A stretch of DNA of 39,404 bases from an uncultured Lachnospiraceae bacterium (GTDB taxonomy: Bacteria; Bacillota_A; Clostridia; Lachnospirales; Lachnospiraceae). Made by a program: the position numbers and the translations under genes. A model generated the notes under the pieces. The model saw only the letters and a list, made by a program, of their open reading frames with translations, was not told the DNA's origin and made no database searches. Location of the stretch: assembly GCA_947177885.1 (NCBI GenBank), contig CAMWWF010000002.1, positions 1 through 39,404 of the forward strand. The letters run 5' to 3'. Positions 23,997-32,506 of the stretch are shown here, piece by piece; within the stretch, counting starts at the first letter, position 1, and every line of letters begins with the position of its first letter.

Positions 23997-24043
23997 AAAC
24001 TCCTCATATCTTTTCCATATTATTATGTGACCACTTAATCGGT

Positions 24044-24072
24044 ATTATATCCAGAATTCTACAGAAAGTCAA
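24044..24072 (-). promoter_or_regulatory. Sigma-A promoter for the PMT-like gene
   Basis: On the minus strand TTGACT (24072-24067), a 17-base spacer and TATAAT (24049-24044) make a near-perfect housekeeping promoter, starting transcription about 40 bases before the ATG at 23996. Confidence 0.75.
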
Positions 24073-24177
24073 CAAAGGCCCTTCCTGTCCGAAGCCGGAA
24101 AAGCTGTGGCTGAGTGAACAGTAATCTGTGATCCGCCACACAGGCACCGGTTTATCGGCTGGTAAACTGTCAGTTGT

Positions 24178-24206
24178 TTTACACCTGTTTCCCTTTCTGT
24201 TATTCT
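24178..24206 (+). promoter_or_regulatory. Candidate promoter for the XRE regulator
   Basis: TTTACA (24178-24183), a 17-base spacer and TATTCT (24201-24206) precede the XRE gene by about 115 bases. The 326-base divergent spacer holds nothing else recognisable. Confidence 0.4.
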
Positions 24207-24322
24207 GTAATTGCGAAGCCCAATAGAAAATCCAACCATTGATCACAGGGCAGGGGGTTTGTGATGGGTACAGCATGAGAAGTAATGAAAACCCAAAATC
24301 AAAAGGAAGGAGAAGAGGTAAA

Positions 24323-25183
24323 ATGGTCAACAAAGTAAACGAAATGCAGCAGGTCGGCAGCAGATTATCTGTCTGCCGCCAAAACAGAAACATGACACAG
24401 GAGGAGCTTGCATACAAACTCGGCATCACTCCGCAGGCATTGAGCAAATGGGAGCGGGGAATGAGCCTTCCTGATACATCAATACTGCCTGATATCGCCC
24501 GCATATTGGAGATCAGTACTGATTATCTGCTGGGCATCAGCCAGCAAAATGTTCTGGAAAACGGTGATTGTGAGTTCCAGCGTGTCATAGGAGAAAACCT
24601 CAGAAATACATTGCAGCCGCTGGAACTCGTATTCGGAAAAGACCTGGTTTCCCAATTTTCAGACCAAAAGTATGTGGATGAAATCAGGGCACTGCGGCTC
24701 AAATTGTCCCATGGAGGATTTCTGCTGCCTGTTTTTCGAATCAGAGATGAACTGAGACTGGAATCAAAGGAATTTATGATCTTGTCATACCAAAATATAC
24801 TCTATTCGGAGACACTCGGATCTACCGGGGAAAATACACTGCATTACATTGTGGAAAAGCTTGGCGAATGTATTCAGGAAAAATATTTTGAAATCATCAA
24901 TCCGGATCTGTTAAAGGCGCTGGTTGATAATCTGAAGATAAAATATCCTGTCCTGACAGAAGGCGTTGTTCCCGAAAAGATATCCTATAGCCGGTTGACA
25001 GATATGGTAAAGCGAACCTTGCGCAAAGGCTGTTCCATTGCTTATCTTCCGAAGATCATTGAGATCATGGATTGCCTTCTGAACAGCCAGAAAGACCCTT
25101 CCGGCAGTGAGGCGGAAGAAGAGATCATTCGGGAGATCAAAAAAGCAGATCATTTCAGGGAAGTATTGGAAAGGAGAAAATGA
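24323..25183 (+). CDS. XRE-family transcriptional regulator
   Basis: Residues about 11-66 are a Cro/C1-type helix-turn-helix (RLSVCRQNRNMTQEELAYKLGITPQALSKWERG). The remaining 220 residues are helical and unrecognised, perhaps a ligand or protein-binding part. The ATG at 24323 follows AAGAGGT at good spacing; the frame is open further upstream to 24239 but lacks similarity there. It probably represses or activates its own region in response to an unknown signal. It is divergent from the PMT-like gene, a possible target. Confidence 0.85.
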   Translation: MVNKVNEMQQVGSRLSVCRQNRNMTQEELAYKLGITPQALSKWERGMSLPDTSILPDIARILEISTDYLLGISQQNVLENGDCEFQRVIGENLRNTLQPLELVFGKDLVSQFSDQKYVDEIRALRLKLSHGGFLLPVFRIRDELRLESKEFMILSYQNILYSETLGSTGENTLHYIVEKLGECIQEKYFEIINPDLLKALVDNLKIKYPVLTEGVVPEKISYSRLTDMVKRTLRKGCSIAYLPKIIEIMDCLLNSQKDPSGSEAEEEIIREIKKADHFREVLERRK

Positions 25184-25331
25184 CATTCATATTTTGTTCA
25201 TAAATCATTCAAGATTTTTTTAATACTTCATCATTCTTTAGACATTAATTTCACGTATACTATGTTTATAAGAACAACAGACAAAAAGCCAAACACAGTT
25301 AACTGTTTACTAAATAACTTTTTCATAATAA

Positions 25332-25359
25332 ATGCCAAGGAACTTCAGTTCCTTGGCAT
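25332..25359 (-). terminator. Terminator after the ankyrin-GH43 gene
   Basis: ATGCCAAGGAAC and GTTCCTTGGCAT form a perfect 12-bp stem with a 4-base loop. On the minus strand it is followed by TTATTATG. It ends the GH43 transcript and perhaps also the XRE transcript from the other side. Confidence 0.8.
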
Positions 25360-25389
25360 CCTCCCTTTTATGGGGCAGTTCTTTTGCCG

Positions 25390-27387
25390 TTACAGGTATT
25401 TCCACTCACATTCTGCAAATCGCGCTGTCACACATCCGCTCACATAGATTCCCGCGGTGGCTCCGGTAAAGCGCTTTCCTTTCTTCAATCCCTCGCTGCT
25501 CAGATACGAAGTATCTTCGAAAACTGCTGTCTGTTTCCATTCATCATTCTGCCTGAAATACAAGGTACGCCTTAAATGATCTGTAACGATCTTAAACTCG
25601 GCCTCCATGCACTCCGTTTCCAGCGGAATAAATTCTTCTGTCACATAGCGGTCATCCACATATTCTGCTGAGAGAATTCCCAATTGTCCACTATGACAGG
25701 CCAGCGCCAGCTTCAGATAACTGTTCTCATCATAATAGCAGGTCAGGCCGGCATCCCAGTCAGCGCTTTCCGGAACCGTACCATCTCTTCCTGCCGCCGC
25801 CGATTTTTCGCAGGACTTATCCACAGCCTGACCGCCATCCGCACTGCTTTTATCCACAGACTGCCCCTTTTCCACACATACTTTTCCACAGATTTCAAAA
25901 CAGAATTCCTCCTGCGGCTTTACCAAAAGCGTTCCGTAATCCAGGCTGTTCAGATCCAGGCCGTTGCCACGGATCACAATCTCCCTATCCTGCGTTTCAT
26001 AACTTCCGTCCAAAGCCCCGCGGACTGTCATCCATTCACTCCAGATATCGCCGGCATTGCTGCCGCCTTTATCCACACCTCCCGCACTGACAGCATTCCC
26101 ACAGGCAAGCCCGGGGTTCTTCTGCAATTCGGAAGGTCCCTTCAGAGAATTGACCAGCGGCCAGCCGTCAGCCGTCCATGTGATGGGATCCAGACTGGTC
26201 TCCCTGCCCAGAACCGCATACCCGGATGTGCTGATACGGTTACACAGGTAAACCATATACCAGTCTCCGTCCTGAGTCTCCACAGGCATACCATGACCGC
26301 TACACTGGATCAGCCTCTTGTCATCCCACTGACGGAGGATCGGATTATAGGGACAGGATTCGTAAACGCCCATCAGCTCCCTGGAACGCGCTACCGTGAT
26401 GCGATGCCCCATGCCTGTACCGCCCTCCGCCATGAACAGATAATAGTAGCCGTCCTTATATAACAGATGAGGTCCCTCGGAGGCCTTCTTATTCTGGCCG
26501 TACCATAGCAGCTTCGGCTCTGAGAGAATCTCTCTGCCGTCCTTGCTGATCTCGAAGATCCTGGCTCCGCGGTTCAGCAGCATATACCTTCTGCCATCCA
26601 GGTCGGTGAAGATGGAAGGATCGATTCCCTCCTCTTCCAGAAACACAGGTTCACAGTACGGTCCCTCCGGTTTCTCGGAGGAAGTCACCATTTGCAGCCT
26701 CTGGGGCAGTCCGCCCTCATTCAGGCGGTATGTAGCCGTGATATAAAATTTCCCTTCATTATAAGAAATGTCCGGCGCCCAGTATCCTCTGCCGCCCTCC
26801 AGGCCTTTCAGTCTTGCCCAGTCGGGGTTGGTAATGGCATGACCAATCACCTCCCAGTGGATCAGATCTCTGGAATGAGAGATGGGAATGCAGGGAAAGA
26901 ACACAAAGGAAGAGTTCACCATATAGTAATCCTCTCCCACCCTTACAATAGAGGGATCCGGGTGCATACCACGGCAGATGGGATTATGATACAGTTCCTC
27001 CGCCGAAGCCCCCAGCCTGCCCTCAAAATACGACTGTATTTCCTTAAGTTCCAGAGACACGGCAAGGTCAAAGGGCGTCACACCATGAAGGTTCGCCTGT
27101 CCAATGGGGGAATCCACACGTTCCACCAGATACTTCACCAGGTCCAGGTTTCCGGACTTCACCCCATGATGAAGCACCGTATTTCCCTGACGGTCAATGA
27201 GGTTCATATTGACAATGGCATATTCCGTGACATACTTCGCCATCTCCAGACCGCCTTGTGCCATCACCTCGTGGAGCGCCCACACGCCGTCCTCCGTCTG
27301 CACATCCAGCCCTCTGGGATATTCCACCAGAAATTCTTTCAGAGCATCCAGATCCTGCTCTCTGATCATTTCAAATAAATCTTTCAT
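25390..27387 (-). CDS. Ankyrin-repeat / glycoside hydrolase family 43 fusion
   Basis: The 665-residue protein starts with about 125 residues of ankyrin repeats (DLDALKEFLVEYP, GNTVLHHGVKSGNLDLVKYLVE, HGVTPFDLAVSLE). A five-bladed GH43 domain follows (about 133-440) with the expected catalytic residues Asp144 in HPDPSI, Asp256 in GIDPSIF and Glu304 in SEGPHL. The C-terminal 230 residues fit the beta-sandwich found after GH43 xylosidases, broken by a Lys/Ser/Ala/Gly insert (about 510-540). Family members cut beta-xylosides or alpha-arabinofuranosides. No signal peptide is present, so it should act on oligosaccharides taken up by the cell. GGAGG precedes the ATG. It lies downstream of the AraC regulator. 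Confidence 0.88.
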   Translation of the reverse strand: MKDLFEMIREQDLDALKEFLVEYPRGLDVQTEDGVWALHEVMAQGGLEMAKYVTEYAIVNMNLIDRQGNTVLHHGVKSGNLDLVKYLVERVDSPIGQANLHGVTPFDLAVSLELKEIQSYFEGRLGASAEELYHNPICRGMHPDPSIVRVGEDYYMVNSSFVFFPCIPISHSRDLIHWEVIGHAITNPDWARLKGLEGGRGYWAPDISYNEGKFYITATYRLNEGGLPQRLQMVTSSEKPEGPYCEPVFLEEEGIDPSIFTDLDGRRYMLLNRGARIFEISKDGREILSEPKLLWYGQNKKASEGPHLLYKDGYYYLFMAEGGTGMGHRITVARSRELMGVYESCPYNPILRQWDDKRLIQCSGHGMPVETQDGDWYMVYLCNRISTSGYAVLGRETSLDPITWTADGWPLVNSLKGPSELQKNPGLACGNAVSAGGVDKGGSNAGDIWSEWMTVRGALDGSYETQDREIVIRGNGLDLNSLDYGTLLVKPQEEFCFEICGKVCVEKGQSVDKSSADGGQAVDKSCEKSAAAGRDGTVPESADWDAGLTCYYDENSYLKLALACHSGQLGILSAEYVDDRYVTEEFIPLETECMEAEFKIVTDHLRRTLYFRQNDEWKQTAVFEDTSYLSSEGLKKGKRFTGATAGIYVSGCVTARFAECEWKYL

Positions 27388-27460
27388 CCTGTTCCTCCGT
27401 TTCTTTTATATAGCCTCTCGAAATCTCCCTTGCACATGCCTTTGCGGCCGATTTTCCGCC

Positions 27461-27520
27461 GGTTGCACGCAAATTAATCAACGTACGTTCCACATACGCC
27501 TCATAAATTTGTGTGCAACC
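27461..27520. repeat. Inverted repeat between the AraC regulator and ankyrin-GH43
   Basis: GGTTGCACGCAAATT (27461-27475) pairs with AATTTGTGTGCAACC (27506-27520) with one mismatch. The 30-base loop contains the perfect palindrome AACGTACGTT (27480-27489). It could end the AraC transcript, or serve as an operator for the GH43 gene. Confidence 0.7.
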
Positions 27521-27575
27521 AACAAAATATCTTCTCGCAAAATCAGGCACAAAGAGATTCCGAGAGTCTATTTAT

Positions 27576-29816
27576 TTAAAAGCTCTTCTCACTCATTTCA
27601 CGCTGCTCCTTAGGGCTCACACCCTTTACACGTTTAAATGCCCTCCGGAAAGACTGCACGCTGTTGTATCCCACTTCCTCAGCCACTTCACTCACAATGA
27701 TCGTCTTATCCTGAAGCAGTTCACATGCTTTTTCAATGCGCAGAGTCTCCAGAAAATCACCGAAATTCCCTCCGGACTGCTCCTTGAACAAAGTGGAAAG
27801 GTAGCTCTCAGAGACACGGAATTCACTGCCCACTCTGGTCAGCCCCATATCGGATTCGCAGTAATGCTCCCTGATGTAATCTTTTATCTCCTCCACCATG
27901 CGGCTCTTCTGTTCCTGCTTTTTCTCCACATTGTCATTGCATACCTTGCGGTATAACTGCCGCAGTCTCTGGAAGTATTCCTGCTCGGAGATCTCCGGCT
28001 GCATGAGCACTTCATTGATCCAGAATGCCTTCTCCTGAAGTTCTTCCTTACTACATGCCCCCCCCAATACGTCCATAAACTTCTGATTCAATTTGATAAA
28101 TTGAGTGCGGCGCAGTTTCCTATTGACACAGTTCTCCGTCTCCAGCAGCGCCAGGATATCCTTCGTCTCCTGCCACTGACCGGAACGGATGCTCTCCTCC
28201 AGTTTATCCGCCGCGATAGAAGGGAAATAACACTCATCACTTTTTATCAGTTCCGCCCTGTAGGAAACCACCGGATTTTCTCTGGTACAATTTTCAAGGG
28301 CAATTCTTGCCTCCTCCATGGAACGCCAGATCAACAGCAAATTATTACACGTTCCGCCGATACCGCTGGTGATCTCAATATGGCATTCCCGCATGATCCA
28401 CTCCTTGGTCTGCCTGATAATATCAAAGACATCCTCCTCCATATTGTCAATGGCAAAGACCGCTATCTCCGAATTATAGTTCTTTTTGTGAAACCATACG
28501 TTGTTCACGCAGATTTCCCTGAGATGATTTTTCATCAGCTGCGACAACACTCTGATCTCATTCATGGTCTGTGCGTCCACAGTGGCAAAGTCATTCCCTG
28601 AAAACAGCTGGATATATGCGGTCTGGTAGAACTGATTGTCAATATCCACTCCCGCCTTCTCCGCACCGCCCCGCAGCTGTGCCTCCGTGCTGAACTCTGC
28701 CTTCAGAAGCTCATCAAAGAAATTCTTTTTCAGCGTGATCTTATTCTGTTCTATTTCCTGCAATACATTCTCATGCCGTTTTACAATCTCGGACACTGCC
28801 GTGCCGAGGTTTGCGTAACGCTCCGGCTGCTCTCCCTCCGGAGTCAGCGCCTGTAATGCCTCATCCACAGGCTTTCCCTTACTCACCGCCTGGATCAGAG
28901 CCAGGACGCCGCCTACCACCGTAGCCGCAATCATCAAAAGCATTACGATATTTTTCAGGGCAGCCAGCTGTGCCAGGCTTTCCTTCACCGGCAGTACCAG
29001 CACATAATACAAATCCACCTTATCGGACTTCGCTATGATGATGCTCATTCCGTCCTTTTCCAGATAACTGTTCTCCAACTCTTCAAAGCTGAGTTCCGGA
29101 AATTCCTCTGCCAGATGGGATGCCCACAGCTGCTCTCCCGCCTCATCCAGGATCTCCACCATGTACATTTCCCTGCTCTCGAGATTGTTGATAAATTCCA
29201 TTTTCCGGGCAACCACATCCCCGTCTACCCGCAGGACGATCACACCCTGCTTCTCACCGAACATCTGCCTGGAAAAGGGAAAGACATACTCAAAACCGTC
29301 ACCGTTCCTGCGGAAATTGGAATCCAGGGCATCCGCCTGCGCCATCTCCGCGCACCACTCGTCAAAATCGATGCCCCAGTTTTTCAGGTAAATGCGAAAA
29401 ATCTCCGGCTTATAATAGCTCTTCTCATAAAGCACCAGATCGGTATTTCCCAAATATATATATGCCTTGTCCGAATCCAGGAGATCGATATCCTTATAAT
29501 TCAGATACAGGGTAAAATTCTCCAGGGCATCCATCGCCGGCAGAATATAGTTACTGTCCCCCCTCTTCTTGGATGCCATCTCCAGGATCGTACTGTCACT
29601 GGCTATCTGAAGCGCCACGCTCTCCACATCCACCAGTTCATTCTCGATAATGTCCGCACTTCTCTGCAGCATATTAATGTGTGTCACCTTCAGATTATCC
29701 TCCACAATGCGAAAAGCAATCTGAAACCCTATCGTAGCGATCAAAAGAGGCACTACCAATACCATTATGTATGATACCAGAAACCTGGAAATGGAATTTC
29801 TCATTAGCTTTTTCAT
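27576..29816 (-). CDS. Membrane-bound AraC-family sensor-regulator (YesN-like)
   Basis: The 746-residue protein has a membrane helix at about residues 8-30, an extracytoplasmic sensor part (about 31-275), a second helix near 285-310, a cytoplasmic linker, and a C-terminal AraC HTH pair (about 645-745: DMGLTRVGSEFRVSESYLSTLFKEQSGGNFGDFLETLRIEKA, then VGYNSVQSFRRAFKRVKGVSP). This layout senses a sugar or a binding protein outside and controls DNA directly. The ATG at 29816 has GGGAGA upstream. Neighbouring glycosidase and transporter genes are its likely targets. Confidence 0.88.
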   Translation of the reverse strand: MKKLMRNSISRFLVSYIMVLVVPLLIATIGFQIAFRIVEDNLKVTHINMLQRSADIIENELVDVESVALQIASDSTILEMASKKRGDSNYILPAMDALENFTLYLNYKDIDLLDSDKAYIYLGNTDLVLYEKSYYKPEIFRIYLKNWGIDFDEWCAEMAQADALDSNFRRNGDGFEYVFPFSRQMFGEKQGVIVLRVDGDVVARKMEFINNLESREMYMVEILDEAGEQLWASHLAEEFPELSFEELENSYLEKDGMSIIIAKSDKVDLYYVLVLPVKESLAQLAALKNIVMLLMIAATVVGGVLALIQAVSKGKPVDEALQALTPEGEQPERYANLGTAVSEIVKRHENVLQEIEQNKITLKKNFFDELLKAEFSTEAQLRGGAEKAGVDIDNQFYQTAYIQLFSGNDFATVDAQTMNEIRVLSQLMKNHLREICVNNVWFHKKNYNSEIAVFAIDNMEEDVFDIIRQTKEWIMRECHIEITSGIGGTCNNLLLIWRSMEEARIALENCTRENPVVSYRAELIKSDECYFPSIAADKLEESIRSGQWQETKDILALLETENCVNRKLRRTQFIKLNQKFMDVLGGACSKEELQEKAFWINEVLMQPEISEQEYFQRLRQLYRKVCNDNVEKKQEQKSRMVEEIKDYIREHYCESDMGLTRVGSEFRVSESYLSTLFKEQSGGNFGDFLETLRIEKACELLQDKTIIVSEVAEEVGYNSVQSFRRAFKRVKGVSPKEQREMSEKSF

Positions 29817-29877
29817 GTGATTCTCCCATTTTCTTATATATATTTTGCACCGGCACTGCACCCCTGACCGCTTTCTG

Positions 29878-32316
29878 TCAGCACAATTTCAGGCTTTCTC
29901 CGGCCTTTAACACAATATCCCTGCTCTGTCCTTCATACATCACAACCGTGCGGTAATCGGAATGTGCCACTATCCCGGCAGACACAATCTTACCCTTCTC
30001 CCAGGTCATGGAAAGCTCCGCGTTTCCCACAAGGCGAAGTCCTCTCACAGAACCCGCCTCCCACTGCACAGGCAGTGCAGGCAACAGAACGACTCTGTCC
30101 TCACTGCTCTGCGCCAGCATACGGTTCATGGCCGCGCAGATACCGAAATTCCCGTCTATCTGAAAGGGCGGATGCTTATCAAAAAGATTGGGATAAGTGG
30201 ATAATTCCAGCATTTTTTCTATACTTTCATATGCCTTCTCCCCATCCCAGAGACTTGCGTAATGGTTCGTGATCCATGCCCTGCTCCATCCCGTATGTCC
30301 GCCGCCATTTGACAGACGCCGCTCCAGGGTCCTTTTCGCCGCTTCCGCCAGCTCCGGTGTACCGTCCACGGTAATCTGTCCTGCAGGATACAATCCGTAC
30401 AAATGTGAGATATGGCGGTGTCCCGGATCCACTTCCTCATAGTCCTCCATCCACTCCATAACGGCACCTGTCACGGGGCTGATCTTCGTGGGCATCAGTC
30501 GGCTCTCACATTGGGCAATCTGTTTCATCAAAACGGCAATATCTTCCACTCCCTCAATGCGGCAGTTCTCCGGTGCTTCTTCTCCCAGTGCTTTCCACGC
30601 GCCTGCACAGCCCTGAAACAGATCCCTGAGAATCTGGTTATCCATTGTGGCTCCGACACAGCAGGCTCCCGCCTCTCCATTCGGCAGCCGGTAGCTGTTC
30701 TCCGGGGAGACAGAAGGATTTGTCACCAGATAATCCCCTTCTTCCGTCAGAAAATCCACAAAAAACAGCGCCGCCTCCGCCATGACGGGAAAGGCCCTCT
30801 TCAAAAATTCCCTGTCCTGCGTATACTGATAGTGCATCCAGAGATGAGTGCTCAGCCATGCGCCTCCCAGCGTCCAGTAAGTGCCGGGATACCAGATATC
30901 CTGTGGCGCCGTATCTCCGCGGATATCGGTATTGTGATGAGCCACAAAGCCTCTGCATCCATACATCTCCCGGGCTGTCCTTCTGCCGTTTCGCCGCACC
31001 ATTTCCAACAAGTCAAACAATGGCAGATGACATTCCGACAGATTACAGCTCTCCACATGCCAGTAGTTCATCTCTGTATTGATATTAATCGTATATTTGC
31101 TGTCCCAGGGAGGGAAAAATTCCTTATTCCACAACCCCTGAAGCGTGGAGGGCAGTCCCCCCTCCCTGCTGCATGCTATGGTCAGATATCTGCCGTAATC
31201 AGACAGCAGTTTCATCAATCCCACATCCGTTTTACCCCGTTGTACCTGCTGCAGACGAACATCTGTGGGCTGATCCGCATGGCTGTCCGTCTCTTTTATA
31301 TCAAAGGCAAAGCGGTTATACAGAGTCTCATGATCTTTTATATGCTCCTCCAACAGTGCCGCATAAGAAATATCCTTTATCCGGTCAAAACGTTCCATGA
31401 TCTTTTCCGTTAAAAATGCCTGCAGCGCCTTCTGATATCCATATTCTCTCTGCTCTGATACAGACAGCCCTTCTCCATATCCTGACGCAGGTGCCGTATT
31501 TTCTTCCGCACATCTCTCCAGGTAAGTCTCCACATAGGAATCTCTCTCCTCACCGCCATAATGATAAGTACTGTCCGCGGTGAAATAGAGCGTCACCTCC
31601 CTGGCACCTTCTACCTGAAGACACTCTCCAACCGCTTTTACCGTTCCCCCCGTTACCTTAGCGCGGAGTGCCATGGCAAACTCATAGCCGCCCCTGCCCA
31701 GATTTCCATACAGCATTATACCATCATTTCCAAGCTTTTTCACGCCGTCAAAGCACTTCCCGCGGCGAAGCCTGGCAAGAAAATCTACCGTTCCCTCCCC
31801 TTCCGCGGTAAATCGCATCATGATACAGTCTGCGGAATGTGAAGCAAAGTATTCTCTTCTATATAAAGTATTGCCGCTGCGAAAGCTGCACTCTGTGACT
31901 GCCGTATCCAATGAAAGACTTCTCTCGTACTCTGTCATTCCCTCGCAGAGTACCATTGTTCCCGCTTTTCCGCTCTTTCGTTCTCTGGCATTGGGGATAT
32001 CATCAAAGTAAAACTGTACCTCCCCCAGCGTCTGGTAGGAGTGCATACTGTCCGGACAGCCCGACAGAGCCGTCTCCATTAATTTCTCCGCCCTGCTGAT
32101 CCGGCCGTTTTTCAGAAATTCTCTTACCTGGGGAAGATATTCCTTTGCATCAGGATTCAGCCGGTCAACTGCGCCGCCGTACCATATGCTCTCTTCATTG
32201 ACCTGAAGCAGTTCCCGATCCGTCCCTCCGTAAACCATTGCCCCCAGTCTGCCGTTTCCGATGGGAAGCGCCTCCTCCCACTCTGCTGCGGGAGCTTTAT
32301 ACCATAATCTGCTCAT
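29878..32316 (-). CDS. Glycoside hydrolase family 95 (alpha-L-fucosidase type)
   Basis: The 812-residue protein has the GH95 opening LWYKAPAAEWEEALPIGNGRLGAMVYGG and a central (alpha/alpha)6 barrel. Asn411 and Asn413 in the NINTEMNYW segment, the Glu in NPSVSPENSY, and the Asp in QIDGNFGICAAM correspond to catalytic residues of the known 1,2-alpha-L-fucosidase AfcA. Members remove terminal fucose or L-galactose from host glycans or plant xyloglucan with inversion. No signal peptide is present, pointing to intracellular action on imported oligosaccharides. GGAGG precedes the ATG. An extended -10 promoter and a terminator separate it from the transporter genes upstream. Confidence 0.92.
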   Translation of the reverse strand: MSRLWYKAPAAEWEEALPIGNGRLGAMVYGGTDRELLQVNEESIWYGGAVDRLNPDAKEYLPQVREFLKNGRISRAEKLMETALSGCPDSMHSYQTLGEVQFYFDDIPNARERKSGKAGTMVLCEGMTEYERSLSLDTAVTECSFRSGNTLYRREYFASHSADCIMMRFTAEGEGTVDFLARLRRGKCFDGVKKLGNDGIMLYGNLGRGGYEFAMALRAKVTGGTVKAVGECLQVEGAREVTLYFTADSTYHYGGEERDSYVETYLERCAEENTAPASGYGEGLSVSEQREYGYQKALQAFLTEKIMERFDRIKDISYAALLEEHIKDHETLYNRFAFDIKETDSHADQPTDVRLQQVQRGKTDVGLMKLLSDYGRYLTIACSREGGLPSTLQGLWNKEFFPPWDSKYTININTEMNYWHVESCNLSECHLPLFDLLEMVRRNGRRTAREMYGCRGFVAHHNTDIRGDTAPQDIWYPGTYWTLGGAWLSTHLWMHYQYTQDREFLKRAFPVMAEAALFFVDFLTEEGDYLVTNPSVSPENSYRLPNGEAGACCVGATMDNQILRDLFQGCAGAWKALGEEAPENCRIEGVEDIAVLMKQIAQCESRLMPTKISPVTGAVMEWMEDYEEVDPGHRHISHLYGLYPAGQITVDGTPELAEAAKRTLERRLSNGGGHTGWSRAWITNHYASLWDGEKAYESIEKMLELSTYPNLFDKHPPFQIDGNFGICAAMNRMLAQSSEDRVVLLPALPVQWEAGSVRGLRLVGNAELSMTWEKGKIVSAGIVAHSDYRTVVMYEGQSRDIVLKAGESLKLC

Positions 32317-32386
32317 ATCAATCCTCCAAAACCTCTTTTATACATGTATATCAGCCCAATACCCTGCATCTTTCCTGCTGATACTC

Positions 32387-32395
32387 ATTATACCA
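32387..32395 (-). promoter_or_regulatory. Extended -10 promoter for GH95
   Basis: On the minus strand TGGTATAAT gives a perfect TATAAT (32392-32387) with the TGn extension; the -35 region is poor. Transcription would start about 65 bases before the GH95 ATG. Confidence 0.45.
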
Positions 32396-32439
32396 TACCG
32401 GACCTGAATTAGGCGACCCGGAATTTTCCCCAAAAGATA

Positions 32440-32466
32440 TTCCCTGCAGCATTACACCGCAGGGAA
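32440..32466 (-). terminator. Terminator after the solute-binding protein gene
   Basis: TTCCCTGC and GCAGGGAA form an 8-bp stem; on the minus strand it is followed by TATCTTTT. It ends the permease and binding-protein operon. Confidence 0.7.
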
Positions 32467-32506
32467 CATCTGAAAATATTTATAAGCTTTTTAAAGCTCG
32501 GGAGGC

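Noticed and set aside
30412..31413. A 333-codon open frame on the plus strand
   Set aside because: Antisense to the GH95 gene; no recognisable protein features.
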